DNA of 64,000 bases from Pedobacter insulae (GCF_900113525.1 NZ_FOPP01000001.1:496001-560000); one strand, 5' to 3'; counted from the stretch's first letter, positions 52,626 to 62,781 are shown. The notes: a model not told the origin generated them from the letters alone. Numbers and translations are program-made.

Positions 52626-53657
52626 TTATCTATAAAAATCTGTGACTAGATTTTTTATAGTCGCAGTAGATGTGGAATTCTTTCCCGCATCTATTACGAT
52701 GCGATATTTGAAGTTAACTTTTTCTCCTTTCGCTAGTTTAAGATTAGTAGTACGGGCTCCATTAGAGAATATTTTTTCACCAAGTGGATTGGCTGCAAAC
52801 AAACCGTAGCCACGTGCATGCCAATAGGTTGGGTAGTTCACATTTTTAGGATGATCTATGATCGTAACACTCACTGAATCGCTGCCCATTTTACCAAAAG
52901 CCTTAACCCAATGCGCCCGACTGCTCCATACTTCATCACCTATTTTGCCTTCACTACTTAGATAATTGCCATTGGCAACTTTATCGGTTCCGCCTTTTAC
53001 TATAGTTACATTCCCTTTGTCGTCTGTAAATTTCTGATCTTGCTTAGTTGGGATTTGCAGCTCGTGAGCAAGTCGCATACCTAAAAACCCATCTTTTACG
53101 TCGCTAAATATAACTTCGGTAACGGCTGTTAGGGTGGTAGTTCGATCTATGATCCGGCTTCTCCCGGATGTGCTGAATTCGAGCTTCGTATGCTCTTCAA
53201 GCAATATATCGCTGTTTTTATTTATCCAATTGGCGTGGTAAGTTAGGCTTCCTTTCTTGCCGTTTTTGAGTTCGATAATTTTATCGGTTTTTATCCAGCC
53301 GTACTTGTCTTTTTTAGCTAATGGAATAGCATAGGAGTTGTTCCAGAAGTCGAGCCCATTTACATTTTCATAGTTTAGCCAGATGCCAATGTGGTGGGGG
53401 TGGTCGGTTGGATCACCAGGTTTTGGGTTTAAAGGAAAGCCTCTCGTAACATCGGTTTGATTAACGGTAAAAACAGGATACAGGAAAGGCTTTTCAATAT
53501 TATCGGGATACTGAAAACTGGTAAATAGTTTATCGCCAATGGTTATGTCAACCTTTTTTGACGTTGGGTGGTGGGTTAATTTTACCTGTGCGTGCACCGC
53601 AAATAAGGTTGATGTTGCACAAAACAAGAACGCGAAAAAGGGCTTAGCAAACTTCAT
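52626..53657 (-). CDS. Secreted DUF6807 (PmoA-like) protein
   Basis: 343 aa with a signal peptide (FFAFLFCATSTLFAVHAQ). The core has FPLNPKPGDPTDHPHHIGIWLNYENVNGLDFWNN, the HPHH.G motif of DUF6807 proteins often annotated 'PmoA family', and a C-terminal beta region ending KYRIVIDAG. The name does not imply methane oxidation; these are secreted beta-rich proteins found near glycoside hydrolases. It lies between the GH20 gene upstream (48 bp gap) and GT39 downstream. Confidence 0.87.
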   Translation of the reverse strand: MKFAKPFFAFLFCATSTLFAVHAQVKLTHHPTSKKVDITIGDKLFTSFQYPDNIEKPFLYPVFTVNQTDVTRGFPLNPKPGDPTDHPHHIGIWLNYENVNGLDFWNNSYAIPLAKKDKYGWIKTDKIIELKNGKKGSLTYHANWINKNSDILLEEHTKLEFSTSGRSRIIDRTTTLTAVTEVIFSDVKDGFLGMRLAHELQIPTKQDQKFTDDKGNVTIVKGGTDKVANGNYLSSEGKIGDEVWSSRAHWVKAFGKMGSDSVSVTIIDHPKNVNYPTYWHARGYGLFAANPLGEKIFSNGARTTNLKLAKGEKVNFKYRIVIDAGKNSTSTATIKNLVTDFYR

Positions 53658-53705
53658 TTAATAATGGTTAAATAGTTAAGTATTACTAAAATAAGTATTC
53701 TTTTT

Positions 53706-55679
53706 TTATTTCTTTCCAGCTCTTTTGTTTAGCTCCTCAATTGGCATATTCATCATTCGGCCAATTGGTTTTTTACCTCTATAGGTAATTACCTTTAGCA
53801 CTGTAGCGTCAATAGGCGGGATTAAGGGAGTTGTATATTTAGGATAAAAGTGGTCTGGAAACGAATTGTCAAAACTATAATACATATCAAGTCCTTCTAC
53901 TTCTGTACTTAATGTGATTTGTAACTGCCTATCGGCGCCTCTTTTTACCGTAAATATCGGGTCATACACACTAGGTGCATACTTGGTTTCTGCAATATTT
54001 AAACGTTGAAAGTGTTGCTCGGTGCGTGCAAAGAAGTTGGGCCAATTCTTTTTCTCTTTTGGCGACCATACTGATTCTGCTATGGCAAAGCCTCTTGGCC
54101 AGGTCATGTATTCGGCCTGGCGAATGTTGTATACTTGCTCTGTCCACAGATTTGCTTGCCCACCTTTAATAAATTTGGGATCAACACCTGGTGGAACTGG
54201 GTCAAACTCATATGCTGTACTTAACCTAAGTGTTGCATAAACTTTGGGTTCGGTGATAGCATCAGCTTGCATGTAATCAATGTATGCATATTGGGTTGGG
54301 CTCATTACTACTTCGTGACCTGCTTTAGCTGCTTCAATGCCATATTTCATCGAACGCCAGCTCATAACCGCTGCGCTTGGTGAAACGCCGCCTTCTAAAA
54401 CTTCATCCCAAGCCATAAATTTTTTGCCTTTCGATTGAACAATTTTCTCTAACCTACGTTCAAAATAACCTTGCACTTCAGGAATGGTTTTTAGTCCCTC
54501 TCGTTTCATTAATTCCTTGATCTGATCGCTCTTTTCCCAGAAATTATGCGGTGCCTCATCGCCGCCAACATGGATATATTCAAAAGGGAAGAGTTTGGCA
54601 ACTTGTGAAAGTACCGTATCCAGAAACACGTAAACTTTTTCGCTTGCTGGATTTAAGGTGTTGTCTACTAAGGCTAAGGGTGGTGCGCCTCTACTCCAAT
54701 CCATTATTTTTTCGCCACTTCGTACCCGGTAATTTATTGCGTCGGGAGTGCCCGATAGTTCGGGATAAGCCGCTATAGCCGCTAAGCTATGGCCGGGAAC
54801 ATCAATCTCGGGCATAATATCAACAAAACGTTCTTTTGCATAAGCAACAAGTTCTTTAATATCTTCTTGTGTATAGAAACCACCATAATTGCGTGGTTCG
54901 TTCACCGTTGGTGGAATGAAGTCTCCAAAAGTTCCTTCTCTTTTTACTCTCCATGCGCCAACTTCAGTTAGCCTTGGTAAGCCTTTGATCTCGATTCTCC
55001 AACCCTCGTCGTCTGTTAAATGCAGATGTAAAATGTTGTATTTGTAGCGCACCATCGCATCTATGTACTGTTTAACCTCTTGCTTGGTGAAAAAATGGCG
55101 GGCCACATCAAACATTAAACCTCTCCAGCCCAAACGTGGGTAATCGGTAATTTGAACACAAGGCATGGTCCACTTTATCCCTTTAACTTCTTCATTACTT
55201 TCTATCTCCTTCGGTAAAAGCTGTAATACTGTTTGTACGCCATAAAACAATCCAGCAGGTTTATTAGCGTTTATCGTCACGTGTTTTAAACCAACGGTTA
55301 AACGATAACCTTCATTCCCTAAAACTGGATCATTTTTATCGTTCAGTATTAATTTAAAAGTAGCAGTTGCGGATGGAATGTGTACGACGCTTACAAAATG
55401 TCCGGTAGATTTAACGATACGCTCCTGTAAAAATGCGACAGTTTGTTTCAGTTCAGGAGATTTGTTCGCTTGAATTACAATATTTTCGGGTAAAATAAAG
55501 TGGCCTGTTTGTTTAATGAGTGTAACAGGTTCGGGGATAATGGCTATTTCTTGTGAGGCAATTGGTGCTAATGTTTCGATAGCACCAACAGTACTGGTAT
55601 TCTCTGTGGTGCCTTCGATGGTTTGCGCTAAGCCATGCAGAGTTAAAAAGCAAAATATAATAGCTAAGAATTGTTTCAT
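53706..55679 (-). CDS. Beta-N-acetylhexosaminidase (GH20)
   Basis: 657 aa with a signal peptide (FLAIIFCFLTLHGLAQ). An N-terminal GH20b domain (about 45-165) precedes the TIM barrel: GWRGLMFDVARHFF, HLHLTDDEGWRIEI, PEIDVPGHSLA, and the catalytic Asp-Glu in YIHVGGDEAPHNFW. It removes terminal GlcNAc or GalNAc from glycans, as in chitin or peptidoglycan turnover. Substrate-assisted chemistry through the 2-acetamido group is known for the family. It heads the minus-strand group with DUF6807 and GT39. Confidence 0.95.
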   Translation of the reverse strand: MKQFLAIIFCFLTLHGLAQTIEGTTENTSTVGAIETLAPIASQEIAIIPEPVTLIKQTGHFILPENIVIQANKSPELKQTVAFLQERIVKSTGHFVSVVHIPSATATFKLILNDKNDPVLGNEGYRLTVGLKHVTINANKPAGLFYGVQTVLQLLPKEIESNEEVKGIKWTMPCVQITDYPRLGWRGLMFDVARHFFTKQEVKQYIDAMVRYKYNILHLHLTDDEGWRIEIKGLPRLTEVGAWRVKREGTFGDFIPPTVNEPRNYGGFYTQEDIKELVAYAKERFVDIMPEIDVPGHSLAAIAAYPELSGTPDAINYRVRSGEKIMDWSRGAPPLALVDNTLNPASEKVYVFLDTVLSQVAKLFPFEYIHVGGDEAPHNFWEKSDQIKELMKREGLKTIPEVQGYFERRLEKIVQSKGKKFMAWDEVLEGGVSPSAAVMSWRSMKYGIEAAKAGHEVVMSPTQYAYIDYMQADAITEPKVYATLRLSTAYEFDPVPPGVDPKFIKGGQANLWTEQVYNIRQAEYMTWPRGFAIAESVWSPKEKKNWPNFFARTEQHFQRLNIAETKYAPSVYDPIFTVKRGADRQLQITLSTEVEGLDMYYSFDNSFPDHFYPKYTTPLIPPIDATVLKVITYRGKKPIGRMMNMPIEELNKRAGKK

Positions 55680-55733
55680 GAAAAAGGATTGAAGTGCTAA
55701 ATAAATGGCAATTTATTAAAAATTTAAGAGAAA

Positions 55734-56243
55734 CTAAAGATGATTTGTTTTTCTAACGGCATAAACCATTTCGTCGTATACCGTGCCATTTTTATAATAG
55801 GTGCCTTTCAATTCAGCTTCTAACTTAAACCCTGCTTTTTCCAATGCTCTTTGCGATTTGAAATTGGTATCAAAAGTTCTGGCGAAAATTCGGGTTATAT
55901 CGAAAGTTTTAAAACCATAATTAACCATTTCTTTAATGGCTTGTGGAACAATACCATTGCCCCAATAGGGTTCAGCAAGCCAGTATCCCATCTCTGCATT
56001 TTTGCAATATAGATCTTGCTGTGGGTGTACACCAATTGAACCAGCAACTTCATTATTTACTACTATAGCGAAAATTTCCAGAGGTGAAGCCGCTAATGCT
56101 AAGTTGATGAAAGCAATGCCATCACTCTGTGTGTATGGGAAATTAAACTTGTTGCTTAAGTTTTTAGAAACGTTATAGTTATTGGCATATTTTACCAAGC
56201 TGTTAAGATCGCTATGTAGAAAAGGGCGGAGTTCGAACTGCAT
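55734..56243 (-). CDS. GNAT family N-acetyltransferase (RimJ/RimL-like)
   Basis: 169 aa. GYWLAEPYWGNGIVPQAIKEMVNYGF carries the acetyl-CoA loop of the RimJ/RimL branch, then NFKSQRALEKAGF. These acetylate N-termini, antibiotics or small amines. It starts 9 bp after dacB on the same strand, so it is likely the second gene of that transcript. The substrate is unknown. Confidence 0.9.
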   Translation of the reverse strand: MQFELRPFLHSDLNSLVKYANNYNVSKNLSNKFNFPYTQSDGIAFINLALAASPLEIFAIVVNNEVAGSIGVHPQQDLYCKNAEMGYWLAEPYWGNGIVPQAIKEMVNYGFKTFDITRIFARTFDTNFKSQRALEKAGFKLEAELKGTYYKNGTVYDEMVYAVRKTNHL

Positions 56244-56252
56244 TTGTTTTAA

Positions 56253-57662
56253 CTATTTCAAAGCATCTAATACCTTAAACAACTTTTTACTAATACCCGA
56301 GCCGCTATAGTTGTTGATATTAATTACAGCAATATACTTATTTCCGTTGGCCGCTGTATAATATCCGGCGTATGCTGAAACATCATTGATACTACCGCTC
56401 TTCAACTTCATGCCATTATTTTCTGGAAAAGAATTTAAGTAATCAGAGAACCACACTTCTTTTTGAACTTGAAATAAGATCGAAGCCATTGCTAAGGTAG
56501 TTACCCTCGTGCCAGGCGAAAGACCGCTTCCATCTAAAATATTTAATGCATCCTTGTCAATTCCTTTTGCAGCCCAGAAATTAACTTCGGCGGCTGCGCC
56601 ACCTCGTGTTGAAGGAGTTTTGCCCGATTTCCAAGCAATAGTTTTCAATAACTGCTCTCCGTATAAATTAATACTCTTTTTATTGAACCAATAAATAATC
56701 TCGCTCAAAGAAGGAGAGGTGATGGTAGCCAATTTTTGGGTTATTGCGGGAAGGGTGGATCCATCCAGATTGAGCCTCCTTGTAGTAGTTACATGGTTGC
56801 TTTGAATGTTTAATCGTTTTAAAGTATCCTGCAATCTATAAGCCGCGTCAAATGCGGGATCTGGTACTGCCAATGAAATGCCATTCTTACCTATTCCCAT
56901 ACCCCAGGTGCCACGCAAATAGGCTAGCGAACTATAGGGGGGTAAATAACCATATGCGTTATCTCCAGAACCGGCAGGTCCTGTTTTAAGTTCGTTGATA
57001 ACCTGTATGTAAGGCATGGCTGGGACAATCTTACTGATGTTAACACTTGAGCCAACAGTAGCTCCGGGTTTAAGGTGGATGTCGAATTGGTTTTCACGCC
57101 AAGTTAACGATGAGGTTCCTGCGCCATAGTAGTTGCCCATATCTTGCCAAATCCATCCTTCTGGCATACTTTGAGAGCCGAACAAGCTGTCATCACCAAT
57201 TATTTTACCTTCAATTTTTTGGATGCCAGCTGCTTTAACTGCATTTACCCATTGGGTTAATACCACGTTTTCTTTGCTTTGCTCATATCGCCATGAACCT
57301 AAGGTCGGATCTCCGGTGCCAATAATAATAAGGTCTCCCTGCAACGTGCCATCAAGCGTAATTTTCCCACTATAGGCCAAGGTAGTCTGATACTGAAAAT
57401 CTTTCCCTAAAATACTAAATGCTGTTGCCGAAGTAATAGTTTTAAGCGTGGATGCTGTTGCCAAGCCTTTATCCTCATTTTTTGCAAAGATAATCTTTCC
57501 TGTATTGGCATCTAAAATGCATATCGAAGTTATTGCATACTTGGTCTGATTATCAGTCACTAAGTCTTGATAAGCTTGTGCTAGTTTTACTATTGGAAAT
57601 TGAGCAAAACAGGTTTGGGAAAACAAAAATATAAGTAGGAGGGAGGCTTTAAATCGGTTCAT
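56253..57662 (-). CDS. dacB: D-alanyl-D-alanine carboxypeptidase/endopeptidase (PBP4, S13)
   Basis: 469 aa with a signal peptide (SLLLIFLFSQTCFAQ). Penicillin-binding motifs: SxxK as ASTLKTITSA near residue 70, SxN region DGSGLSPGTRV, and KTG as LKSGSIND (Lys-Ser-Gly). A domain insert between SxxK and SxN is typical of class C PBP4. It trims pentapeptides and opens cross-links in the periplasm. It is transcribed toward the GNAT gene, 9 bp away. Confidence 0.95.
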   Translation of the reverse strand: MNRFKASLLLIFLFSQTCFAQFPIVKLAQAYQDLVTDNQTKYAITSICILDANTGKIIFAKNEDKGLATASTLKTITSATAFSILGKDFQYQTTLAYSGKITLDGTLQGDLIIIGTGDPTLGSWRYEQSKENVVLTQWVNAVKAAGIQKIEGKIIGDDSLFGSQSMPEGWIWQDMGNYYGAGTSSLTWRENQFDIHLKPGATVGSSVNISKIVPAMPYIQVINELKTGPAGSGDNAYGYLPPYSSLAYLRGTWGMGIGKNGISLAVPDPAFDAAYRLQDTLKRLNIQSNHVTTTRRLNLDGSTLPAITQKLATITSPSLSEIIYWFNKKSINLYGEQLLKTIAWKSGKTPSTRGGAAAEVNFWAAKGIDKDALNILDGSGLSPGTRVTTLAMASILFQVQKEVWFSDYLNSFPENNGMKLKSGSINDVSAYAGYYTAANGNKYIAVININNYSGSGISKKLFKVLDALK

Positions 57663-57720
57663 TCACAAGGGTTCTATCTGCTGTAAAATTAGCGTAATAC
57701 TTAAAAGAATCAAAGGCATA

Positions 57721-57747
57721 AAAAAAGTGATGCTTTACACATCACTT
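57721..57747 (-). terminator. Terminator of asd
   Basis: Read on the minus strand, AAGTGATG pairs with CATCACTT around a 7-nt loop, followed by a T run at 57721-57726. It lies 31 bp beyond the asd stop. Confidence 0.85.
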
Positions 57748-57777
57748 CAAGATAATTAAGTTTTAGGTTAAGAACTA

Positions 57778-58770
57778 CTAAACTAGTTCTTTTCTTACTA
57801 TATATTCAGCAATCTGTACAGCATTTGTAGCTGCTCCTTTGCGTAAATTATCTGCCACAATCCACATATTTAATGTATTTGGCATCGATTCATCTCTACG
57901 AATGCGACCAACGAATACTTCATCTTTTTCATGCGCATCCTTAGGCATCGGATATTTTAAATTTGCAATATCGTCTACAACAATAATTCCTGCTGTTTTT
58001 TCTAATAGGGATGTTAGTTCCGCCAGATCAAATTCGTTCTCGAACTCGATGTTTACTGATTCGGAGTGACCACCCATTACTGGAATGCGAACGGTTGTAG
58101 CAGTTAAACGGATGGTTTCATCGCCCATAATTTTACGGGTTTCATTGATCATCTTCATTTCCTCTTTTGTATAGCCGTTTTCAGTGAACACATCAATTTG
58201 AGGAATTACGTTCAGATCTATCTGATATGGATAAGCCATTTCTCCGTCATATACGCCTTTCCGCTCATTCATCATTTGCTCAACTGCTTTTACCCCTGTA
58301 CCTGTTACCGATTGATAGGTTGATACAACAACCCGCTTGATGCGGTATTTGTCGTGCAAAGGTTTCAAAGCAACTACCATCTGAATAGTGGAACAGTTCG
58401 GATTAGCAATAATCTTGTCGTCAATAGACAAGGTATCCGCATTTACCTCTGGAACAATTAAGGGGATTTTAGGATCCATTCTCCAGGCGGATGAATTATC
58501 AATAACAGTAGTTCCTGCTTCTTTAAAACGAGGGGCATGCTCTAATGAAGTATTTCCTCCGGCGGAAAACAAAGCGATTTCTGGGCGCATGCCTATTGCA
58601 GTATCCATGCTAACAATTGGAAACTGCTTACCCTTAAACGTAATTAACTTACCAACGCTCTTTTCAGACGCAACGGGAATTAATTCGATCAACGGGAAGT
58701 TCCTTTCTTCCAATACTTTTAACATTACGGTACCGACCAACCCAGTGGCACCTACTACTGCAACTTTCAT
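57778..58770 (-). CDS. asd: Aspartate-semialdehyde dehydrogenase
   Basis: 330 aa. The enzyme reduces aspartyl phosphate to aspartate semialdehyde with NADPH, at the branch to lysine (and diaminopimelate), threonine and methionine. Motifs: NADP loop GATGLVGTVML, IDNSSAWRMDP, the catalytic Cys in IANPNCSTIQMV, and late GGHSESVNIEF and VGRIRRDESMPNTLN. It is single, with its own terminator, and divergent from the lamin-tail gene. Confidence 0.97.
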   Translation of the reverse strand: MKVAVVGATGLVGTVMLKVLEERNFPLIELIPVASEKSVGKLITFKGKQFPIVSMDTAIGMRPEIALFSAGGNTSLEHAPRFKEAGTTVIDNSSAWRMDPKIPLIVPEVNADTLSIDDKIIANPNCSTIQMVVALKPLHDKYRIKRVVVSTYQSVTGTGVKAVEQMMNERKGVYDGEMAYPYQIDLNVIPQIDVFTENGYTKEEMKMINETRKIMGDETIRLTATTVRIPVMGGHSESVNIEFENEFDLAELTSLLEKTAGIIVVDDIANLKYPMPKDAHEKDEVFVGRIRRDESMPNTLNMWIVADNLRKGAATNAVQIAEYIVRKELV

Positions 58771-58820
58771 TCGTTTTTTGATTTTTAGTATATTAAGTTA
58801 ATTCCTAATACCCAGCAAAT

Positions 58821-61427
58821 ATGAGAAAAACTTTACTTTTTTTACTGCTATTGTGCAGTAAACTTACTTTCGGCCAACTTCATGACGACTTCAGTGATGG
58901 TAATTTAACAGAAAACCCAACTTGGCAGGGACAGGTTTCCCAGTTTTATATTACGGCAGATAAGAAATTGCGGTCATCTTTATCCGTTACTGCACAGACT
59001 GTTAGTATTTTTTCAGCTAATAATTTAGCCCTCAATGCAAAGTGGGAATTTTCAGTTCAGCTTAATTTTGATCCTTCTACAACAAATCTGACAAGAATAT
59101 ATTTAATTGCTGATAAAGAGGACTTAAGCAGCAGTTTAAACGGATATTTTATCCAAATTGGTGAAAGCGGAAGTGCAGACAGCTACGATCTGTATAGGCA
59201 AACAGGTAATTTAATCAGTAAAATCATCGACTGTCCGACTAAAAACAGGGCAGATATTAATTATTTATCCACAAAATTGCGGATAACCCGAGATGATTTT
59301 GGTAAATGGGAACTGTTTAGTGCAGCCCCTAATAGCGCTATTTACAACTTAGAGGGTAGCGTAATTGATAACACGTTTACAAATACAAATTATTTCGGAG
59401 TTTATGCAAGGTATACCGCTACGAGATCTGATGGTTTTATATTTGATGATTTTAAGATCGAGGAGCTGGTAGCTGACTTAACTCCCCCACGGCTACTAGG
59501 TATTAAGGTGGTAGATGATTATGAACTTGAAGTAACATTTTCAGAAAAGTTAGCAGTGAGCTCATCGCTGGTTGCCCAAAATTATAGGCTCAAAGAACAA
59601 GGGACAAACCCCCTTTCCGTTTCAGCGACAAATGAATCAAATATAGTTAGACTACATTTCACTAATGCATTTGAAACTGGCCAATACTCCCTAGTGGTGC
59701 ATAATCTTAAAGATCTAAAAGGAAATGAGCTCATAGAAAACAATGAAATAAGTACTTTTTTTGTCAAGCCGTACGTTGCTTTAAAAGGCGATGTTATTAT
59801 CAATGAAATCTTTGCGGATCCTTCCCCTGTAGTTGGGTTGCCACCGGCAGAGTTTGTGGAGATTTGGAACACGACGCCCCACTATATTAAATTAGCTGGC
59901 TGGAAATATAGAGATCTAACTACAACAGCCACCTTTTTAGCGGATACTTTAAAGCCCAATGAGCGTATTATTTTATGCTCAGCGGCAGATACAAACCTTT
60001 TCAAAGTATATGGAAGAGTAATAGGTCTTTCGACATGGCCCTCGCTCAACAATGACAAGGATAAACTTAGTCTATTAAATGCTCAAAATATATTAATAGA
60101 CGAGGTTTTTTATAATGAGAATCTGTATAAGGATGTAATAAAGAGCAAAGGAGGATATAGCTTGGAGTTGATAGATCCACGTAATAACTGTGTGGGTACC
60201 CAAAACTGGCAGGCGAGTATAGCTGCTTTAGGAGGTACTCCTGGAACAGAAAATTCAGTTTACCGTAAGCAGTTAAGTATCACAATTCCAAAGATACTCA
60301 AAGCAACTGTAATAAACGGAACGACAATTAGCCTTGATTTTAATAAAAGTATAGATAGCCTAAGGGGGTCTTTAGTGACTAATTATAGCTTGAACAATGG
60401 CACTGGCGTGCCCGAAAGTGCTAAGCCACAATGGCCCGACTTTTCTACTGTCATACTTAAGTGGGCTATTCCGATAGATAAAGGTAGAGAACACACACTT
60501 TCTGTTGATCAAATCACAGATTGTGCCGGGAATTTGATAGACCAAACTTCAAACACACTGAAAATATTTTTAGCAAAAGAAGTTTTGGCCAATGAGCTAA
60601 TGATTAGTGAAATTTTAGTAAACCCCAAAGCAGGCGGAGTAGATTTTATTGAGGTTTATAATAATGCTGCAGAAGTAAAGGATTTGGCGACTGTGAAGCT
60701 GGGAACGATTGACGGGAATGGAAATCCTTCTAATATTAAAACTATCAGTACTACGCCAGTTCTTATCCCCCCTAAAGCCTACTGGGTTTTAACCACGGAT
60801 CCAGAGGTAATCAGCCAGCATTATGAACTGAAAAACCCGGTAAATATTACTAAAATGAATGCCATGCCTACCTATACTAATGAAGAGGGTACCGTTATTT
60901 TATTAGGAGCCCTAGGAGTGATTGATCGTTTCGATTATCGGGAAGATATGCATTTCTCGATGCTTCAAATTGCAAAAGGTGTTTCGTTAGAGCGGGTTTC
61001 TTTTCATAAGAGCGCTAATGAAAAGGGCAATTTTAAATCGGCATCTCAAGCGAGTGGGTTCGCAACTCCGAGTTATAGAAATTCCCAAGAAGAAAGCTCA
61101 GGTATTTCGAATAAAATTTGGTTTAGCAGCAAGGTTTTTTCTCCAGATGGAGATGGATTTGATGATGCACTACAAATCAATTTTGAGCTTATAGACCATG
61201 ACTTTTTAGCTAATGTAACTATTTATAATGACAAAGGGGTAATGATTAAGAAGTTGGCTCGAAACAGCAATATTGCTAAAGCTGGTAGTTTTATTTGGGA
61301 TGGATCAAATGATGGAGGAGCTACTAGTAAAATTGGCATTTACCTAGTTAAATTTGAAATTTTTGCTTTGAACGGAAGAGCCTACAATTTTGAAAAGTTT
61401 TGTGTATTAGCTTTAAAACTAAATTAA
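58821..61427 (+). CDS. Large secreted protein with lamin-tail domains and FlgD-like end
   Basis: 868 aa with a signal peptide (LLFLLLLCSKLTFGQ). An N-terminal lectin/LamG-like part (about 20-210) is followed by a bacterial Ig-like segment (LLGIKVVDDYELEVTFSEKL), a first lamin-tail domain (VIINEIFADPSPVVG, near 330), a second Ig-like segment, a second lamin-tail domain (LMISEILVNPKAGGVDFIEVYNN, near 595) and a C-terminal FlgD/Ig-like domain (FSPDGDGFDDALQI, SFIWDGSNDGG). It is likely cell-surface or secreted; the C-terminus may act in type IX-like sorting, but no classical T9SS sorting motif is clear. No neighbour of known function is linked. Confidence 0.85.
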   Translation: MRKTLLFLLLLCSKLTFGQLHDDFSDGNLTENPTWQGQVSQFYITADKKLRSSLSVTAQTVSIFSANNLALNAKWEFSVQLNFDPSTTNLTRIYLIADKEDLSSSLNGYFIQIGESGSADSYDLYRQTGNLISKIIDCPTKNRADINYLSTKLRITRDDFGKWELFSAAPNSAIYNLEGSVIDNTFTNTNYFGVYARYTATRSDGFIFDDFKIEELVADLTPPRLLGIKVVDDYELEVTFSEKLAVSSSLVAQNYRLKEQGTNPLSVSATNESNIVRLHFTNAFETGQYSLVVHNLKDLKGNELIENNEISTFFVKPYVALKGDVIINEIFADPSPVVGLPPAEFVEIWNTTPHYIKLAGWKYRDLTTTATFLADTLKPNERIILCSAADTNLFKVYGRVIGLSTWPSLNNDKDKLSLLNAQNILIDEVFYNENLYKDVIKSKGGYSLELIDPRNNCVGTQNWQASIAALGGTPGTENSVYRKQLSITIPKILKATVINGTTISLDFNKSIDSLRGSLVTNYSLNNGTGVPESAKPQWPDFSTVILKWAIPIDKGREHTLSVDQITDCAGNLIDQTSNTLKIFLAKEVLANELMISEILVNPKAGGVDFIEVYNNAAEVKDLATVKLGTIDGNGNPSNIKTISTTPVLIPPKAYWVLTTDPEVISQHYELKNPVNITKMNAMPTYTNEEGTVILLGALGVIDRFDYREDMHFSMLQIAKGVSLERVSFHKSANEKGNFKSASQASGFATPSYRNSQEESSGISNKIWFSSKVFSPDGDGFDDALQINFELIDHDFLANVTIYNDKGVMIKKLARNSNIAKAGSFIWDGSNDGGATSKIGIYLVKFEIFALNGRAYNFEKFCVLALKLN

Positions 61428-61497
61428 TCTATCATATCATTATTTCATTTTCTTAAACAATCTAGGAAAATGTTTGTTGTTTTAATAAAGAAACGTT

Positions 61498-61857
61498 ATG
61501 AACAAACATATGAAATATAACAAATTAATTGGAAAACTTCTTTCAAGCAGAACGAGCTCCAATAATACTCAAGTGGCAGTAGCTTTAGTTGCAGGTGTGG
61601 CAGTAGGTGCTGTTATCAGCATCTTATTTGCGCCTAGTAAGGGATCAAACATGCGCAATAGTATCGCAGGGAAAGCCAGGGATTTGGGAAGTGAAATGCG
61701 GGATAGTTATAGGACGTACAGAGATAAGATGTTTGGAAACCATCCCCAAGAAAATGTTGAAGCGCCAGAAGTGCCGCATTTTGCTCACAGTGTTCCAAAA
61801 AAAAGAAAGTCGGACATTAAAACGCTGATTAATGAGGATAAAGGGGTAATCAGTTAA
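61498..61857 (+). CDS. YtxH domain protein
   Basis: 119 aa. One transmembrane helix (VAVALVAGVAVGAVISILFAPSKG) is followed by a basic amphipathic segment (RNSIAGKARDLGSEMRDSYRTYRDKMFG), the YtxH pattern. Such small proteins are often general-stress induced. An alternative ATG at 61510 would remove four residues. The last codons lie inside a terminator palindrome. Confidence 0.9.
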   Translation: MNKHMKYNKLIGKLLSSRTSSNNTQVAVALVAGVAVGAVISILFAPSKGSNMRNSIAGKARDLGSEMRDSYRTYRDKMFGNHPQENVEAPEVPHFAHSVPKKRKSDIKTLINEDKGVIS

Positions 61858-61873
61858 CTGATTACCCCTTTAT
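61838..61873. terminator. 36-bp palindromic bidirectional terminator overlapping two stop codons
   Basis: Arms 61838-61853 and 61858-61873 (ATAAAGGGGTAATCAG and its complement) meet at TTAA, giving a continuous 36-bp palindrome. It contains the YtxH stop (61855-61857) and the stop of the convergent gene (61870-61872). T-rich ends occur on both sides but are short. Confidence 0.8.
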
Positions 61874-62739
61874 AGGGTATTTACGTAGTCGAAACTAGTT
61901 TTCACCGATCCCATTTGATCTGGTTTATAATTAGTTTCGTGCTCAACAAACAGATGTTTTAAACCTGATGACTTCGCTTCAGCAAATATCGATTTGAAAT
62001 CTATTGCGCCTTGACCGATTTCAGTATTCAAATTCTTGTTGCTTTTGTCCATATCCTTAACGTGCCACATTGTGAAACGTTTAGGATGAGCTTTAAAAAG
62101 AGTTAAAGGATCTACCCCAGATCTAACAGCCCAATAAATATCCAGTTCAAAATCAACTAAATTTTTATCACTTTCGTCAAGCATAATACCTAAACCTGTG
62201 GTATCACCAAACTTGGCAAACTCGAAATCATGGTTATGGTAAGCCAATTTTAGTCCACTTGCTTTGCACAAGGTTCCGGCCTCGTTTAATTTATTTGCAA
62301 TCCTCTTATAGTCATCAGCCGTTTTTCGCTGTCCGCCCAAATAAGGTACGGTAATGTATTTACAGTCGATGATATTCGCTGCTTCAATGTATGATTTTAA
62401 GCTATCACTTCCTTTACCACTTATAAAACCATCCATATCAAAATGACCACTTGGTGATTTTAAACCGTTTTGTTTTAGAAGATTAGCAAATGCTTTAGCA
62501 TCTAAGCCCCAAAAGCCGTCTTTGCGGTTATACCCATAGGTTTCTACCTCTTTATAGCCAATGCCAGCAACCTTTTCTATTATTCCGGTGATATCCTTAC
62601 CAATAATATCGCGCAAACTATAAAGTTGTAAGCCAACCGCACGTTTTTGACTATACATGCAGTTAGCAAAAGATGGGATTATTACTGCACTTGCAGCTAA
62701 TAAACTGGTTTGCTTAATAAATGCTCTTCTTGAATTCAT
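61870..62739 (-). CDS. Tat-exported sugar phosphate isomerase/epimerase-like TIM barrel
   Basis: 289 aa. A twin-arginine signal (SRRAFIKQTSLLAASAVII, then FANC) suggests export; the Cys after the signal could be lipidated. The AP-endonuclease-2-type TIM barrel follows: VGLQLYSLRDIIG, GYKEVETYGYN, YITVPYLGG, LAYHNHDFEF, and HVKDMDKSN with metal His/Asp/Glu ligands (FVEHETNY). Secreted members belong to carbohydrate-utilisation clusters. It lies 42 bp downstream of the NupG-like transporter gene, a common arrangement with Gfo/Idh genes. Confidence 0.9.
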   Translation of the reverse strand: MNSRRAFIKQTSLLAASAVIIPSFANCMYSQKRAVGLQLYSLRDIIGKDITGIIEKVAGIGYKEVETYGYNRKDGFWGLDAKAFANLLKQNGLKSPSGHFDMDGFISGKGSDSLKSYIEAANIIDCKYITVPYLGGQRKTADDYKRIANKLNEAGTLCKASGLKLAYHNHDFEFAKFGDTTGLGIMLDESDKNLVDFELDIYWAVRSGVDPLTLFKAHPKRFTMWHVKDMDKSNKNLNTEIGQGAIDFKSIFAEAKSSGLKHLFVEHETNYKPDQMGSVKTSFDYVNTL

Positions 62740-62781
62740 ATTTGAAGATATACATTATATGTAAATAAAGTAAAATAAATT

